DNA of 57,208 bases from Bacillota bacterium (lineage in GTDB: Bacteria > Bacillota > UBA4882 > UBA10575), in NCBI GenBank assembly GCA_029782135.1, contig JAKOVI010000135.1, positions 1 to 57,208 on the forward strand, in the 5' to 3' direction. The notes under the pieces were generated by a model. The model had not been told where the DNA came from, searched no databases, and was given only the letters and a program-made list of their open reading frames with translations. Both the position numbers and the translations under genes were made by a program. Below, piece by piece: positions 7,890 through 16,727 of the stretch; within the stretch, counting starts at the first letter, position 1, and each line of letters opens with the position of its first letter.

Positions 7890-8903
7890 ATGAAACGCAT
7901 TATCGCATCGTTGACAGTACTTTTAATGCTCACCATTGTTACCCCGGTAGTCGCTGCTAATATGGACTTCAGTGGACAAGTTGGGACTGAAGTCACTTAC
8001 GGTCAAGACTTTTCTGGCCTCTATGATTTTAGTCTCTCCGCCAGCGTGGGGCAGAACATCAAGGCCGGAATGAGCTTCGGAAGTCTGGATGACCAGCCCT
8101 TCCCTTGGACCGATAATTTTGGGATCAAGGGTTTGTGGTTAGAGGCGAAAGGCGCCTTAGTTCCCGGCACTCCGGAGTTTGTGACCAGAATTGGTAGCTT
8201 GAACAACACCTACTCCGATTTTATCGCGAAGAGCATCAAAACTCAGGGTATCAGCATTAACCAGCTCAACATGGGCCCGGTAACCCTTGGCGGTTATTAC
8301 GGTTTAAATACCGGCAGCACTCTGAACCGCGGTGCTTACTTGAAGGTTGCCCCGGTTGAGGGAATCGAAGCCCAAGGGACCATTGTGAAAGCGAACGAAG
8401 AGCTTTCCTATGCGGTCGAAGCGACTGTTCGCCCGCTCGAGCAGGCTGAAATTACCGGTGCGTATGCCGCGGTTGACCAAGTGGCACAGGCATACCGCGT
8501 AAACGCTTCTCTTGATGTGCTCGAGGGAATTCAAGTGCGCGCTGGCTACCAAGATATCCCGACGGAGTTTGCTCCGGCGCACATTAACACTGATCCCGAT
8601 GTGATCGCGAAAGGGACCGGTTTCACGGCCGGCGCAACGGTTAACCGCTTCGGTTTTGAGGTGAAAGGCGACTATGCCGATTACAACAAAACGATCGATT
8701 ATTCGGTTGCCCGGAACCTGACTTTAGCCGGTCTGGACCTCAACGCTAAGCTCGAAGGGGACTTTAACGTAGAGACCAGCGACGTTGGTGAGTTGGAAGC
8801 CAGTGTGGCTTACAATGCTCCGAACGGACTGGAACTCGCCGTTGGTTACGATTTGATTAATAACCAACCGAGCATTACCGCTGGGATGAGCCTTCAATTC
8901 TAA
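7890..8903 (+). CDS. Porin-like outer-membrane beta-barrel protein
   Basis: A 337-residue exported protein. The signal peptide is clear: MKR, then a hydrophobic core IIASLTVLLMLTIV, then the cleavage site VVAAN near residue 23. The mature part is made of alternating polar and hydrophobic beta strands rich in Gly, with repeating strand-like units (AGMSFGSL, ISINQLNMGPVTLGGYYGL, GLELAVGYDLI). It ends in SITAGMSLQF; a terminal Phe after such a strand is the outer-membrane beta-signal read by the BAM machinery. ATG 7890 follows AAGGAGGAC, an ideal binding site. I infer a diffusion porin or other barrel of a diderm cell envelope; no specific substrate can be named. No S-layer homology domain is seen. 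It stands alone and has a strong terminator of its own. Confidence 0.7.
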   Translation: MKRIIASLTVLLMLTIVTPVVAANMDFSGQVGTEVTYGQDFSGLYDFSLSASVGQNIKAGMSFGSLDDQPFPWTDNFGIKGLWLEAKGALVPGTPEFVTRIGSLNNTYSDFIAKSIKTQGISINQLNMGPVTLGGYYGLNTGSTLNRGAYLKVAPVEGIEAQGTIVKANEELSYAVEATVRPLEQAEITGAYAAVDQVAQAYRVNASLDVLEGIQVRAGYQDIPTEFAPAHINTDPDVIAKGTGFTAGATVNRFGFEVKGDYADYNKTIDYSVARNLTLAGLDLNAKLEGDFNVETSDVGELEASVAYNAPNGLELAVGYDLINNQPSITAGMSLQF

Positions 8904-8934
8904 AAAAGAAGGAATTGTGAAGGATAACGATTAA

Positions 8935-8968
8935 GGAAAAAACCCGGGATTTGTCCCGGGTTTTTTCC
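8935..8968 (+). terminator. Rho-independent terminator of the porin-like gene
   Basis: A 15-bp perfect stem, GGAAAAAACCCGGGA paired with TCCCGGGTTTTTTCC around a 4-base loop, includes the T run. The rest of the interval to the next gene (8969-9308) holds only a small hairpin near 8998-9014 and one palindrome described separately. Confidence 0.9.
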
Positions 8969-9202
8969 GTTTTGTCTAACATAATTAAAGGGCAACAGCC
9001 ATAAGATTTAATGGCTTGTCATGGAAGGGCAACGCGAAAATTTACAGCAGGAAAATTTAGACTTATGTCGAATATAACCCCATAAAGCAAGCTGGATCCT
9101 GTTGCGAAAGTAAATGAAATGACCAGTGTTTTGATGTGTATTTATTCCCCGTTGAACAAGGGTTTCTGGTCATAAAGAGAGGTGAAGGTTTAAAGCTAAT
9201 TT

Positions 9203-9218
9203 GGTTTCTCGAGAAGCC
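9203..9218. promoter_or_regulatory. Possible LacI-type operator upstream of msmX
   Basis: TTCTCGAGAA at 9206-9215 is a perfect 10-bp palindrome with a central CG, extended with mismatches to GG...CC. Even palindromes centred on CG are the usual sites of LacI-family sugar regulators, and the gene 90 bases on is a sugar transporter ATPase. This is a weak inference from a short motif. Confidence 0.25.
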
Positions 9219-9308
9219 CAACAGTTGTAATGAGTTATTAATTTTTAAGGATTCAGTTCTTAACTTAAGCATAAATAATTAAGAAAAACAATTTGGGAGG
9301 TAACAACA

Positions 9309-10412
9309 GTGGCAAAGGTTATATTTGAGCATGTGTATAAGAAATTCCCCAATGGAGTTGTCGCCGTAAACGATTTCAACCTTGAGATCCGGGATAAAGA
9401 ATTTGTCGTTTTGGTTGGACCCTCCGGTTGTGGAAAAACCACCACTTTACGGTGCGTCGCCGGTCTCGAGGAGGTTAGTTCCGGGAATATTTTCATCGGA
9501 GACACTCTTGTGAACGATGTAGCGCCCAAAGATCGGGATATCGCGATGGTTTTCCAGAACTACGCTCTCTACCCGCATATGGATGTTTATAACAACATGG
9601 CTTTTGGTTTGAAACTGAGAAAATTCCCGAAGGCCGAAATTGACCGGAGAGTTAAGGAAGCGGCGAAGATTCTCGGGATCGAGAACCTGCTCGACCGGCG
9701 GCCGAAAGCCCTTTCCGGTGGTCAGCGGCAGCGGGTGGCTTTAGGACGGGCGATTGTGCGCGAACCGAAAGTCTTCCTGATGGATGAGCCGCTTTCCAAC
9801 TTGGACGCGAAACTGCGGGTACAGATGAGGGCCGAGTTACAGAAACTGCATAACCGTTTGAAGACGACGATCATTTATGTTACGCATGACCAGATCGAAG
9901 CGATGACCATGGGTGACCGGATTGTGGTCATGAAAGACGGCGTTGTCCAGCAGGTTGGTCGTCCGCTTGACATCTATGACAATCCGAATAACGTGTTTGT
10001 CGCCGGTTTTATCGGAACTCCGCCCATGAACTTCATGGAAGGGGTCTTGAAGCAAGAAGGCGGCCGGCTCTATGTTGACATGGAAACCTTCAAAATCTAT
10101 GTGCCGGAAGGGAAATTCAAAACGGCCGAAAAATACATTGATAAGGAAGTCATCTTCGGGATCCGGCCGGAGAACATCACTGACCTGGATGATACCCCGA
10201 ATGCTTTACCGGAAAATATCGTGACGGCACAGGTTGATGTGACCGAGCTCATCGGTTCCGAAACCTACCTCTGGGTCTCCAGTGGACCGCATAACTTTAT
10301 AGCGCGCGTGAACGCCCATACGAAAGCCGAAGACGGGGCCGAGCACAAACTGGTCTTTAACAACCAAAAAATCCATCTCTTTGACAAGGAAACCGAAAAA
10401 GCGATCCAATAA
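9309..10412 (+). CDS. msmX: Multi-sugar ABC transporter ATP-binding protein (MsmX/UgpC/MalK type)
   Basis: This 367-residue ATPase energises carbohydrate importers of the CUT1 type. It has Walker A GPSGCGKTT near residues 37-45, a Q-loop in MVFQNYALYPHM, the signature LSGGQRQRVALGRAI near 135-150, Walker B VFLMDEPLSNLD, and the H-loop YVTHDQIEAMTMGDR. A C-terminal TOBE/regulatory domain of about 130 residues follows (EVIFGIRPENITDL), as in MalK and MsmX. No permease or binding protein gene is next to it; stand-alone ATPases of this kind serve several importers in Firmicutes. The start is GTG with GGGAGG eight bases before it. A terminator follows. Confidence 0.9.
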   Translation: MAKVIFEHVYKKFPNGVVAVNDFNLEIRDKEFVVLVGPSGCGKTTTLRCVAGLEEVSSGNIFIGDTLVNDVAPKDRDIAMVFQNYALYPHMDVYNNMAFGLKLRKFPKAEIDRRVKEAAKILGIENLLDRRPKALSGGQRQRVALGRAIVREPKVFLMDEPLSNLDAKLRVQMRAELQKLHNRLKTTIIYVTHDQIEAMTMGDRIVVMKDGVVQQVGRPLDIYDNPNNVFVAGFIGTPPMNFMEGVLKQEGGRLYVDMETFKIYVPEGKFKTAEKYIDKEVIFGIRPENITDLDDTPNALPENIVTAQVDVTELIGSETYLWVSSGPHNFIARVNAHTKAEDGAEHKLVFNNQKIHLFDKETEKAIQ

Positions 10413-10431
10413 GCTGATTGTTCCAAAGCTT

Positions 10432-10468
10432 AAAAACCCCCCATCCTGTGTGGTGGGGGATTTTTTTT
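10432..10468 (+). terminator. Rho-independent terminator of msmX
   Basis: CCCCCA (10438-10443) pairs with TGGGGG (10454-10459), flanked by an A run and followed by eight T residues. It ends the transporter ATPase unit before the glucokinase. Confidence 0.85.
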
Positions 10469-10620
10469 AAAGTTATTACGCCTGCGGCCTTCCGAATCGG
10501 AGAAAGATTAGCTGCGGCCAGGGCTGTAATTTTTAAGCCGGGCTAAAATAGCTGCGCGGAGGATACTTTAAAGATAAAGGCGCAGGCGGTGGCAGAAACA
10601 CCAAGGGGGGAGGGAAGTGA

Positions 10621-11607
10621 TTGTATTTTTTAGGGATCGACTTGGGGGGGACAAAGATTGCCGCCGGGCTGGTTGACAGCAGCGGCCGGCTCCTCGTAAA
10701 AAGGAGTATTCCGACGAAAAGGGAGCGGCCTTTCCAAGAGATTATCAAGGATATGGCTTTCCTTGCCCAAGGTCTGGTGGAAGAGGCCGGGCTAAGCTTG
10801 GCAGCGATCCAGAGTATCGGGGTCGGGTCGCCGGGCACTCCGGATGTCAAAAACGGTGTTTTGCTTTATAATAACAATTTGGGCTTCAGAAACGTGCCGC
10901 TCCGGATGGAAATCCAAAGATACCTTCCGTTGCCGGTCCATTTGGATAATGACGCCAACTGTGCCGCTTTAGCCGAAGGCCTAGTTGGCGCGGCGAAAGG
11001 GGTCAGTTCTTCCGTCACCATTACGCTGGGAACCGGGATTGGCAGCGGGGTGATAATTAATCACCAAATTTACGGCGGTTTTAATAATGCTGCGGCGGAA
11101 CTGGGGCATATGGTCATTGAAGTAAATGGAGAGGCCTGTACCTGCGGACGACGGGGATGCTGGGAAGCTTATGCTTCGGCGACCGCTTTAATCCGGCAGG
11201 CGCGGGCGGCAGCTGCTGATCACCCCGGTTCGTTAATGCTCGCTTTGGCGGAGGGCGATCCGGCAAAGATTACGGCGAAAACCGCTTTTGATGCGGCCCG
11301 GCAAGGGGATGCGGTTGCATTTGGTGTCGTGGAGCAATACTTTGATTATCTTGCGGTCGGGATAAGTAATGTGATCAATATTTTTCAGCCGGAGATCATT
11401 GTGATCGGCGGGGGGATCTCCCAGCAGGGAGAGTATCTTTTGTCTGCCCTGCAAAAAAGGGTCGCGCAGGAGATCTACACCAGTAACATTAACAATCTCC
11501 CGACGACCCAATTAAAAGTAGCCGTGCTTGGTAACGATGCCGGGATCATCGGCGCCGCCCTCCTTGGATTCACCGCCGGGCAGCGGCGCGGATTAACCCT
11601 GGCTTAG
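10621..11607 (+). CDS. glcK: ROK family sugar kinase, probable glucokinase
   Basis: A 328-residue cytoplasmic kinase expected to phosphorylate glucose or a related hexose with ATP. The N-terminal phosphate loop is YFLGIDLGGTKIAAGLVD, and the sugar-binding segment contains HLDNDANCAALAEG with the catalytic Asp. The ROK zinc-binding signature CTCGRRGCWEAY lies near residues 178-189, and the adenosine motif IVIGGGISQQGEYLL near 260-275. The start is TTG 10621, behind AGGGGGGAGGG; no upstream ATG fits. It follows the sugar ABC ATPase and converges on yyaC with one base between stop codons and no terminator, so transcripts must overlap. Other ROK substrates (fructose, N-acetylglucosamine) cannot be excluded. 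Confidence 0.85.
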   Translation: MYFLGIDLGGTKIAAGLVDSSGRLLVKRSIPTKRERPFQEIIKDMAFLAQGLVEEAGLSLAAIQSIGVGSPGTPDVKNGVLLYNNNLGFRNVPLRMEIQRYLPLPVHLDNDANCAALAEGLVGAAKGVSSSVTITLGTGIGSGVIINHQIYGGFNNAAAELGHMVIEVNGEACTCGRRGCWEAYASATALIRQARAAAADHPGSLMLALAEGDPAKITAKTAFDAARQGDAVAFGVVEQYFDYLAVGISNVINIFQPEIIVIGGGISQQGEYLLSALQKRVAQEIYTSNINNLPTTQLKVAVLGNDAGIIGAALLGFTAGQRRGLTLA

Positions 11608-11608
11608 A

Positions 11609-12292
11609 CTAGAAACTTTCCTCCAGTTCCAGCGGGGGGTGGTTGGCGACCAGGGGGGGTGTATCCGGGACCAGTCCGCTTTTGTGCGCTGTTTCACCAA
11701 AGAAATTACGGCAGCCAAGAATGAGGCTTTCGCTGATCACTTCCGCCATCCGCATCACCAGGCTTAACCGGGTGTTCTGTAGAACCAGGTACTCCATAAA
11801 GCCGCCGACGTTTACCACTCCGATGATGTGCATCTTGCCAACCTCGGGAAGTTGTTTGTTGACACCGGTCCCCGGCCGTAAAGCGCCCGGCTTGATACTG
11901 ATATAACCAACATTTTCACTCCGCCCGAGACAGGCATCGACGGCAATAATGAACGGGTTCTTGAAACGTTGATAAATGGTGTTGATCGTTTCCTCCAGAT
12001 TGACGGCATGAACAGGTTTCTCCAGCGTTCCATAGACTGCTACCCCGGCCGGGAGCTTTGCCTGGATCATACTCCCGACGAGCGGCCCGAGGCTGTCGCC
12101 GGTTGAACGATCGGTTCCGATACAAAGAATCACTAAAGAAGAATCCTCTTCATAGAGATTTACGAGATAGGTCTGCAGACCTTCACTGAACAGCCGGCAG
12201 GCATCATGACTATTGGCATTAATACGGTAAGGCTGTAAAGCTTGGACCCCGGAAGGTTTTCGCGAAAAAGAGAACCACAAACCGCCTTCCAC
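11609..12292 (-). CDS. yyaC: Spore protease YyaC family protein
   Basis: The core segment LVILCIGTDRSTGDSLGPLVG is diagnostic of YyaC, a germination-protease-like peptidase fold protein found in spore formers. It is followed by GTLEKPVHAVNLEET, IIAVDACLG and GVNKQLPEVGKMHIIGVVNVGGFMEY, which match the conserved layout. The reading frame runs up to 12463, but the first 57 codons give a hydrophobic, family-unlike stretch. I place the start at GTG 12292 (227 residues); the conserved part begins just after it. ATG 12382 is an alternative. The gene is divergent from a small membrane protein gene and converges on glcK. Its exact role in sporulation is not established. Its presence is evidence that the organism makes endospores. 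Confidence 0.82.
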   Translation of the reverse strand: MEGGLWFSFSRKPSGVQALQPYRINANSHDACRLFSEGLQTYLVNLYEEDSSLVILCIGTDRSTGDSLGPLVGSMIQAKLPAGVAVYGTLEKPVHAVNLEETINTIYQRFKNPFIIAVDACLGRSENVGYISIKPGALRPGTGVNKQLPEVGKMHIIGVVNVGGFMEYLVLQNTRLSLVMRMAEVISESLILGCRNFFGETAHKSGLVPDTPPLVANHPPLELEESF

Positions 12293-12455
12293 CTTTCCTG
12301 CAAATTTAACATATTGTATCTTATGTAGTTTGGGTGGAGGGTATACATAAATCTTTTTGGTGCCTGCGCAAAGCCTTAACATTTTGGGCTCTAATCTTAA
12401 CAAAAAAATGAACCGATTAATCTGTAACAAGACGAGAAAGAAGGTAGAGAACAAA

Positions 12456-12680
12456 GTGCGCACCCGAAACTTTGGTATTATTCTTCTCCTGTTAAGCTTC
12501 GCGGTCTTCTTTAAGCACCAGGATTTGCTCCGTCATGGCTGGATAATTTATTGGCCATTATTTCCGCTGGGCGCGGGGATACTATCGATCGTTGAATACC
12601 TGGACGTTAAAGAGAGCGGGTTTTTATGGCTCGGCTGTTTCCTGGCCGGGGTAGGGGTGATTGGCAGTATCTTTGTTTAG
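12456..12680 (+). CDS. Small two- to three-helix membrane protein
   Basis: A 74-residue protein with hydrophobic segments FGIILLLLSFAVFF, a middle segment around IIYWPLFPLGAGILSIVEYL and LGCFLAGVGVIGSIFV. This layout resembles the short LiaF-type or DUF5668-type membrane modules (helix, W-P-L, glycine-rich helix), but I cannot assign a family firmly. GTG 12456 follows AAGGTAGAG; in-frame ATG codons at 12357 and 12408 add a basic, low-scoring N-terminus. It lies 35 bases before mazG on the same strand and may be cotranscribed. Confidence 0.55.
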   Translation: MRTRNFGIILLLLSFAVFFKHQDLLRHGWIIYWPLFPLGAGILSIVEYLDVKESGFLWLGCFLAGVGVIGSIFV

Positions 12681-12715
12681 TTGGCAACTTGAGCGCTACA
12701 AAGGGGAGGTAAAGG

Positions 12716-13519
12716 ATGAGCAGTAGTTCAGAGTTACAAAGGTTAGTTGAGATTATGCGGAAGTTACGAGGTGAAAACGGTTGCCCCTGGGACCGGGAAC
12801 AAACCCACAACAGTTTGCGACCATATGTAGTGGAAGAAGCATATGAAGTCTTGGAAGCGATTGAGGAAGAATCCCCCGCCCATCTCCGGGAGGAGCTTGG
12901 GGACCTTTTATTGCAAGTGGTCTTCCATGCCGAAATTGCCGAAGAGCAGGGCGAGTTTACCTTGGCTGATGTGCTAAGCGAACTGAATGCAAAATTAATC
13001 CGGCGGCATCCGCATGTTTTTGGCGGACAGGAAGTTGAAGGGGTCAAGGAAGTCCTCGCGAATTGGGAAGCGATTAAAACGGCGGAAAAAGGGGAAAAAC
13101 CGGTCAGCTTGCTGGATGGAATCCCCAAGACTTTTCCGGCCTTGCTGCGTGCGGAAAAGCTGCAAAAGAAAGCGGTAAAAGTAGGTTTTGACTGGCCGGA
13201 GATTACCGGCCCTTTAGATAAAGTGAAAGAGGAAACGGAAGAACTGGTCAAAGCCTGGCGCCGGCATGAGCAGGAAGGCCCGACTGTCCAAAGCGCCCGG
13301 CAGTTGGAGGAGGAATTTGGCGATCTCCTCTTTTCCCTGGTGAATCTGGCCCGTTTCTTAAAGGTCAATCCCGAATTGGCCCTGCAACGTACCTGTGACA
13401 AGTTTTACGCGCGTTTTCGCCGGATGGAAGAACTGGCCGCGGCCCACGGCGAATCCCTGGCCGGGATGACCCTGGCTCAGCTTGATGCGTTGTGGGAAGA
13501 GAGTAAGGAACAGTCCTAA
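12716..13519 (+). CDS. mazG: Nucleoside triphosphate pyrophosphohydrolase
   Basis: A 267-residue MazG with two all-alpha MazG domains. It hydrolyses NTPs and dNTPs to NMP and pyrophosphate, which cleans nucleotide pools and can lower (p)ppGpp effects. The first domain shows the start LRGENGCPWDREQTHNSLRP and the metal site EEAYEVLEAIEE then EELGDLLLQVVFHA. The second shows KVKEETEELVKAW and EEEFGDLLFSLVNLARF. GGGGAGG stands before the ATG. In Bacillus this gene precedes yabO, yabP and yabQ. Here spoIID and yabP follow on the same strand, so the sporulation context is partly kept. No S4-domain YabO is present. Confidence 0.93.
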   Translation: MSSSSELQRLVEIMRKLRGENGCPWDREQTHNSLRPYVVEEAYEVLEAIEEESPAHLREELGDLLLQVVFHAEIAEEQGEFTLADVLSELNAKLIRRHPHVFGGQEVEGVKEVLANWEAIKTAEKGEKPVSLLDGIPKTFPALLRAEKLQKKAVKVGFDWPEITGPLDKVKEETEELVKAWRRHEQEGPTVQSARQLEEEFGDLLFSLVNLARFLKVNPELALQRTCDKFYARFRRMEELAAAHGESLAGMTLAQLDALWEESKEQS

Positions 13520-13585
13520 CTTCCCGCTTTTGTATAAAACCCCTCCGCGCCGTGAAAGCTAAAAAGGAGATTTGGGGGGGTTATA

Positions 13586-14557
13586 ATGAGAAAAAAACGG
13601 TACTTGGCAACAGGGATCTGTGCAACGCTCATCTTGGCGGCTGTCTTCATCTTTATGGGTTGCCCCGGCTCCGAGCAGGGAGGAACCTTCAGCAATGTGG
13701 CTAAAAAGTTTCCCAAAGAGCCGGAGATCACAGTCTATCTGCATAAGACCAAAACGAAGAAGACCATGCCGATCGAGGAGTACCTTCTTGGCGTGGTTGC
13801 CGGGGAGATGAGACCGGATTGGCCGGTGGAAGCCTATGCCGCCCAAGCAATTGTCGCCCGGACCTTTACGATGGATTTTATTGCCTCCGGCGGGACAAAA
13901 AAAGAGCACGGCACCGATATTTCAACGGATGAGGTCGAGGCGCAGGCTTACAATGAGGAAGCAATTACGCCTGAAATCCGCCGGGCCGTGGAGATGACGA
14001 GAGGAAAAGTGATGACCTATCGCGGGAAATATGTCAAAGGGTGGTTCTCCGCCAGTTGCGGCGGGAGAACGGCACTGGCGAAAGAAGGACTGGCTTACCG
14101 CGATCCGGAACCGCCTTATACGCGCTCCGTCTCCTGCCCGGAGGAGAAAGTCATCCCCAAGGAGGAATTATTCTGGTCCGCAAGGTTCACCGGGGATGAA
14201 CTCAAGAAAGCCTTGGGTGAGTTGGGGAAAAATATCGGGACTGTTACCCGGATCGAGGTAGCCGCCCGGAGTAAGACCTCCCACCGCGCGACAGCTTTGA
14301 AGCTGGTCGGAACCAACGGCCAGGCGAAAGTAGCAGGGGCTGATCTGCGCATCGCTGTCGATCCGCAAAAAATGCGTTCGCTCTGGATCACCGATCTCAA
14401 TCATCTCCCCGGGGCGATCGAAATGAAGGGGCGCGGTTTCGGGCACGGGGTCGGTCTCTGCCAGTGGGGAGCCCACGCCTTGGCGAAAGAAGGGAAAAGC
14501 CCCGAGGAGATCATTAAGCACTACTATCCGTCGGTGACCATTATGGATTTGTGGTAA
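13586..14557 (+). CDS. spoIID: Stage II sporulation protein D
   Basis: This 323-residue peptidoglycan lytic transglycosylase removes septal and forespore-side peptidoglycan to drive engulfment, working with SpoIIP and SpoIIM (not in the window). It has an N-terminal membrane anchor (ATLILAAVFIFMG) with a Cys at about 26, so lipid attachment is possible though the lipobox is poor. The SpoIID domain follows, with the conserved catalytic-loop segment LGVVAGEMRPDWPVEAYAAQ near 67-86, AIVARTF, GWFSASCGGRT and the C-terminal signature GFGHGVGLCQWGAHALA. AAAGGAG lies upstream of the ATG. It sits between mazG and yabP. Confidence 0.92.
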   Translation: MRKKRYLATGICATLILAAVFIFMGCPGSEQGGTFSNVAKKFPKEPEITVYLHKTKTKKTMPIEEYLLGVVAGEMRPDWPVEAYAAQAIVARTFTMDFIASGGTKKEHGTDISTDEVEAQAYNEEAITPEIRRAVEMTRGKVMTYRGKYVKGWFSASCGGRTALAKEGLAYRDPEPPYTRSVSCPEEKVIPKEELFWSARFTGDELKKALGELGKNIGTVTRIEVAARSKTSHRATALKLVGTNGQAKVAGADLRIAVDPQKMRSLWITDLNHLPGAIEMKGRGFGHGVGLCQWGAHALAKEGKSPEEIIKHYYPSVTIMDLW

Positions 14558-14629
14558 GAAAAGAAGTGGTCCAATCACCCCGCTTCCGACATATGATGTT
14601 TTGTGACTAAGTAATGAGGGGTGGGGTAG

Positions 14630-14914
14630 ATGGACGACAAGAAAACCAATCCTGGCAACCACCAGCTAACGTTGGTCAGCCGGGAGCGGTTAACCCTCGA
14701 CGGGGTTACAAATGTTGGCCGCTATGACCGGGATGAGCTTGTTCTCGAAACCAACCAGGGAGTGCTGGTGATTAAGGGTGAGGATCTTCACCTCACCCAG
14801 TTGAATTTGGAACAGGGAAAAGTATCCTTGACCGGCCAGATCGACTCCCTGGTCTACAGCGGAGAAACCTTAGCCGAGAAGAACAAGGGGATTCTCGGCA
14901 AGCTCTTCAAATAG
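14630..14914 (+). CDS. yabP: Sporulation protein YabP
   Basis: The 94-residue protein has the compact beta-strand pattern of YabP/YqfC: NHQLTLVSRERLTLDGVTNV, then LVLETNQGVLVIKGEDLHLT, then LNLEQGKVSLTGQIDSLVY. YabP is made in the mother cell and is required for spore formation and coat/cortex steps in Bacillus; its biochemical role is unknown. It sits 72 bases behind spoIID, and the segment between contains CATATGAT, which could be part of a mother-cell promoter but lacks a clear -35. YabQ is not next to it. A terminator begins at its stop codon. Confidence 0.88.
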   Translation: MDDKKTNPGNHQLTLVSRERLTLDGVTNVGRYDRDELVLETNQGVLVIKGEDLHLTQLNLEQGKVSLTGQIDSLVYSGETLAEKNKGILGKLFK

Positions 14915-14936
14915 GGGTAACAACCTCTTTTTTTTT
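14913..14936 (+). terminator. Rho-independent terminator of yabP
   Basis: AGGGGT (14913-14918) pairs with ACCTCT (14923-14928, one G-T pair), followed by a run of nine T residues. The stem starts inside the yabP stop codon. Confidence 0.7.
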
Positions 14937-15038
14937 ACTCAAAATTCCGGCAGGAAACACTGTTTGCTTATGGAAAGATTTATAAAGATTTGTTAACCCA
15001 GGAAAATGCTTTAAATTACAAGCAAACGAGGGATCGCT

Positions 15039-16727
15039 ATGCGAAAAACCCGTCTTTTTCTTTTTGGATTAGTTATCGGCTTCTTTTTCTTAGTGCTCTC
15101 CCTTCCCTCCCAGTCCGCGGTGGAATTGAGCAATACCGGGGCTGAATACCGGTTTGGGCAGGTGAAAGCGCCCCCCCGGCCCCTACAGTGGAAAATCTTA
15201 AATACCCCCCATTTCCAGATCTTTTTTTATCAGGGGCTTGAAGAACTGGCGGAACGTTGCCGCGACATTCTCGAGGAGGAAGCCTATGACCGTGTCTTTC
15301 CGGATTTCAAAGACTTTTACGTTCTGACGCCTTACCGCAAAATCCGGGTGATCTTGTTTGCCTCCCGTAAAGAGTACCAAAACTCGCAAGCGAGCGGCCT
15401 CAGTTTGGATGATACCTCCGAAGGGGTCGCCCATATCTTGGTAAACCGCCTTGTGATCATTGGGCAACCTACCCTCCGTGATTTACGGGGGGTCTTAACC
15501 CATGAGATCACCCACCTCCTGACGATCGGGCCGTTTAAAGACGATCTGCTCTCCAGCCTTACCCAAGGCGTACCGGGCTGGATTGCCGAAGGGCTGGCCG
15601 AGTATTACATGCCGCCCGAGACCCGGTTTGCCCGGCGGGAAGTTGCGCTCAGGGATGTGGTCCTCCGTGATGCGGTCGATTCCTTGGAACAGATCTCCCA
15701 GGTGCGCGGGAATCTTCATTATGCGGAAGCCTGGTCGCTCGTTGAATACCTCGCCAACAAGTACGGCCGGGAGAAGCTGGCGCAGATGGTGAGGGCGGTC
15801 GTCCGGGAGGGGTATACCAACCGGACTTTTACCCGTCTGTACGGGCGCGATCTTGAAGAATTATGGCGGGACTGGCGGGAGGAGTTAAAGACCATCTACC
15901 AAGCAGGAGCGGATTTGCCTGCGTACAGCGAACGGTCAACCCCCTTGCTGGCGGAATACCGGGACCAGGAAATGGTCAAAACGGCGGCGGACGGGCGGAT
16001 CTTCTTCCTTTCCAACCATTATGGGCGCTATTATGATCTCTGCGTGGCCGAAAAGGATCAAGTCCGCTCTTTAACCGAGCAGACGGTAATCGCTTATGAC
16101 CTTTCCCCGGACGGCGAGCGTCTTGTTTTCCTCTCCGACCAGGAGGGGGAACGGAAACTCTACCTGTTATCCCTGCGCACCGGAGAGGTGGCGCCGTTCC
16201 ACACGGAAGTGAAAAATCCGATTGAAGTTGCCTGGTCTCCACGGGGGGACGAGCTTGCCGTGGTCGCCAATGAAAAAGGGGACGCCGATCTTTATCTGGT
16301 TGGTCTGGATGGCCGGGTGCGGAAACGGGTTGCCGGCTCCCTTGAAGATGAGACTTCTCCGGCTTGGACCCCGGACGGCCGGGGACTGGTTTTCGTTTCG
16401 CCGCTGTACGGTTACGATCAGCTTTATTTGTGGGAAGGGGGGGAGGTCCGTCTTCTGACCCGGCAGAGCTTTCATCACCGGAAACCAGTCTGGAACAAGG
16501 AAGGTAAGTTATATTGCCTGACCGGGGACCGTGGTTATTACCGGCCGGCCGAGGTTGATCCAGCCACGGGGCAGAGCACTCCGGTCTGGGACTTCCAGGA
16601 GACGGCCCTTGAAATCCTCCCCCAAACCACGGGAGAATTTTTCGTCGTGCTTTATAACAAAGGCCGGACGGAGATCTATTCTACAAAGACACCCGGCGCG
16701 GAAAGGGGGAAGAATGGTGACGGTTAA
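15039..16727 (+). CDS. Secreted metalloprotease with C-terminal TolB-like beta-propeller
   Basis: A 562-residue exported protein. The signal peptide is LFLFGLVIGFFFLVLSLPSQSA (split here as two hydrophobic runs, residues 5-27). Residues about 50-290 form a gluzincin domain of the peptidase MA type: zinc motif HEITH at 155-159 and downstream Glu in GWIAEGLAEYY near 184. Residues about 310-555 hold five or so TolB/WD40-like propeller blades (SPDGERLVFLSDQEGERKLY, SPRGDELAVVANEKGDADLY, TPDGRGLVFVSP). The stop codon overlaps the start of the next gene, an Omp85-like barrel, by 14 bases, so translation is probably coupled. The likely place of action is the periplasm, and a role in outer-membrane protein quality control is plausible, but the substrate is unknown. 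Confidence 0.8.
   Translation: MRKTRLFLFGLVIGFFFLVLSLPSQSAVELSNTGAEYRFGQVKAPPRPLQWKILNTPHFQIFFYQGLEELAERCRDILEEEAYDRVFPDFKDFYVLTPYRKIRVILFASRKEYQNSQASGLSLDDTSEGVAHILVNRLVIIGQPTLRDLRGVLTHEITHLLTIGPFKDDLLSSLTQGVPGWIAEGLAEYYMPPETRFARREVALRDVVLRDAVDSLEQISQVRGNLHYAEAWSLVEYLANKYGREKLAQMVRAVVREGYTNRTFTRLYGRDLEELWRDWREELKTIYQAGADLPAYSERSTPLLAEYRDQEMVKTAADGRIFFLSNHYGRYYDLCVAEKDQVRSLTEQTVIAYDLSPDGERLVFLSDQEGERKLYLLSLRTGEVAPFHTEVKNPIEVAWSPRGDELAVVANEKGDADLYLVGLDGRVRKRVAGSLEDETSPAWTPDGRGLVFVSPLYGYDQLYLWEGGEVRLLTRQSFHHRKPVWNKEGKLYCLTGDRGYYRPAEVDPATGQSTPVWDFQETALEILPQTTGEFFVVLYNKGRTEIYSTKTPGAERGKNGDG

Noticed and set aside
14590-14597. CATATGAT before yabP as a mother-cell promoter
   Set aside because: No matching -35 element is found at the right distance, so I did not list it as a promoter.
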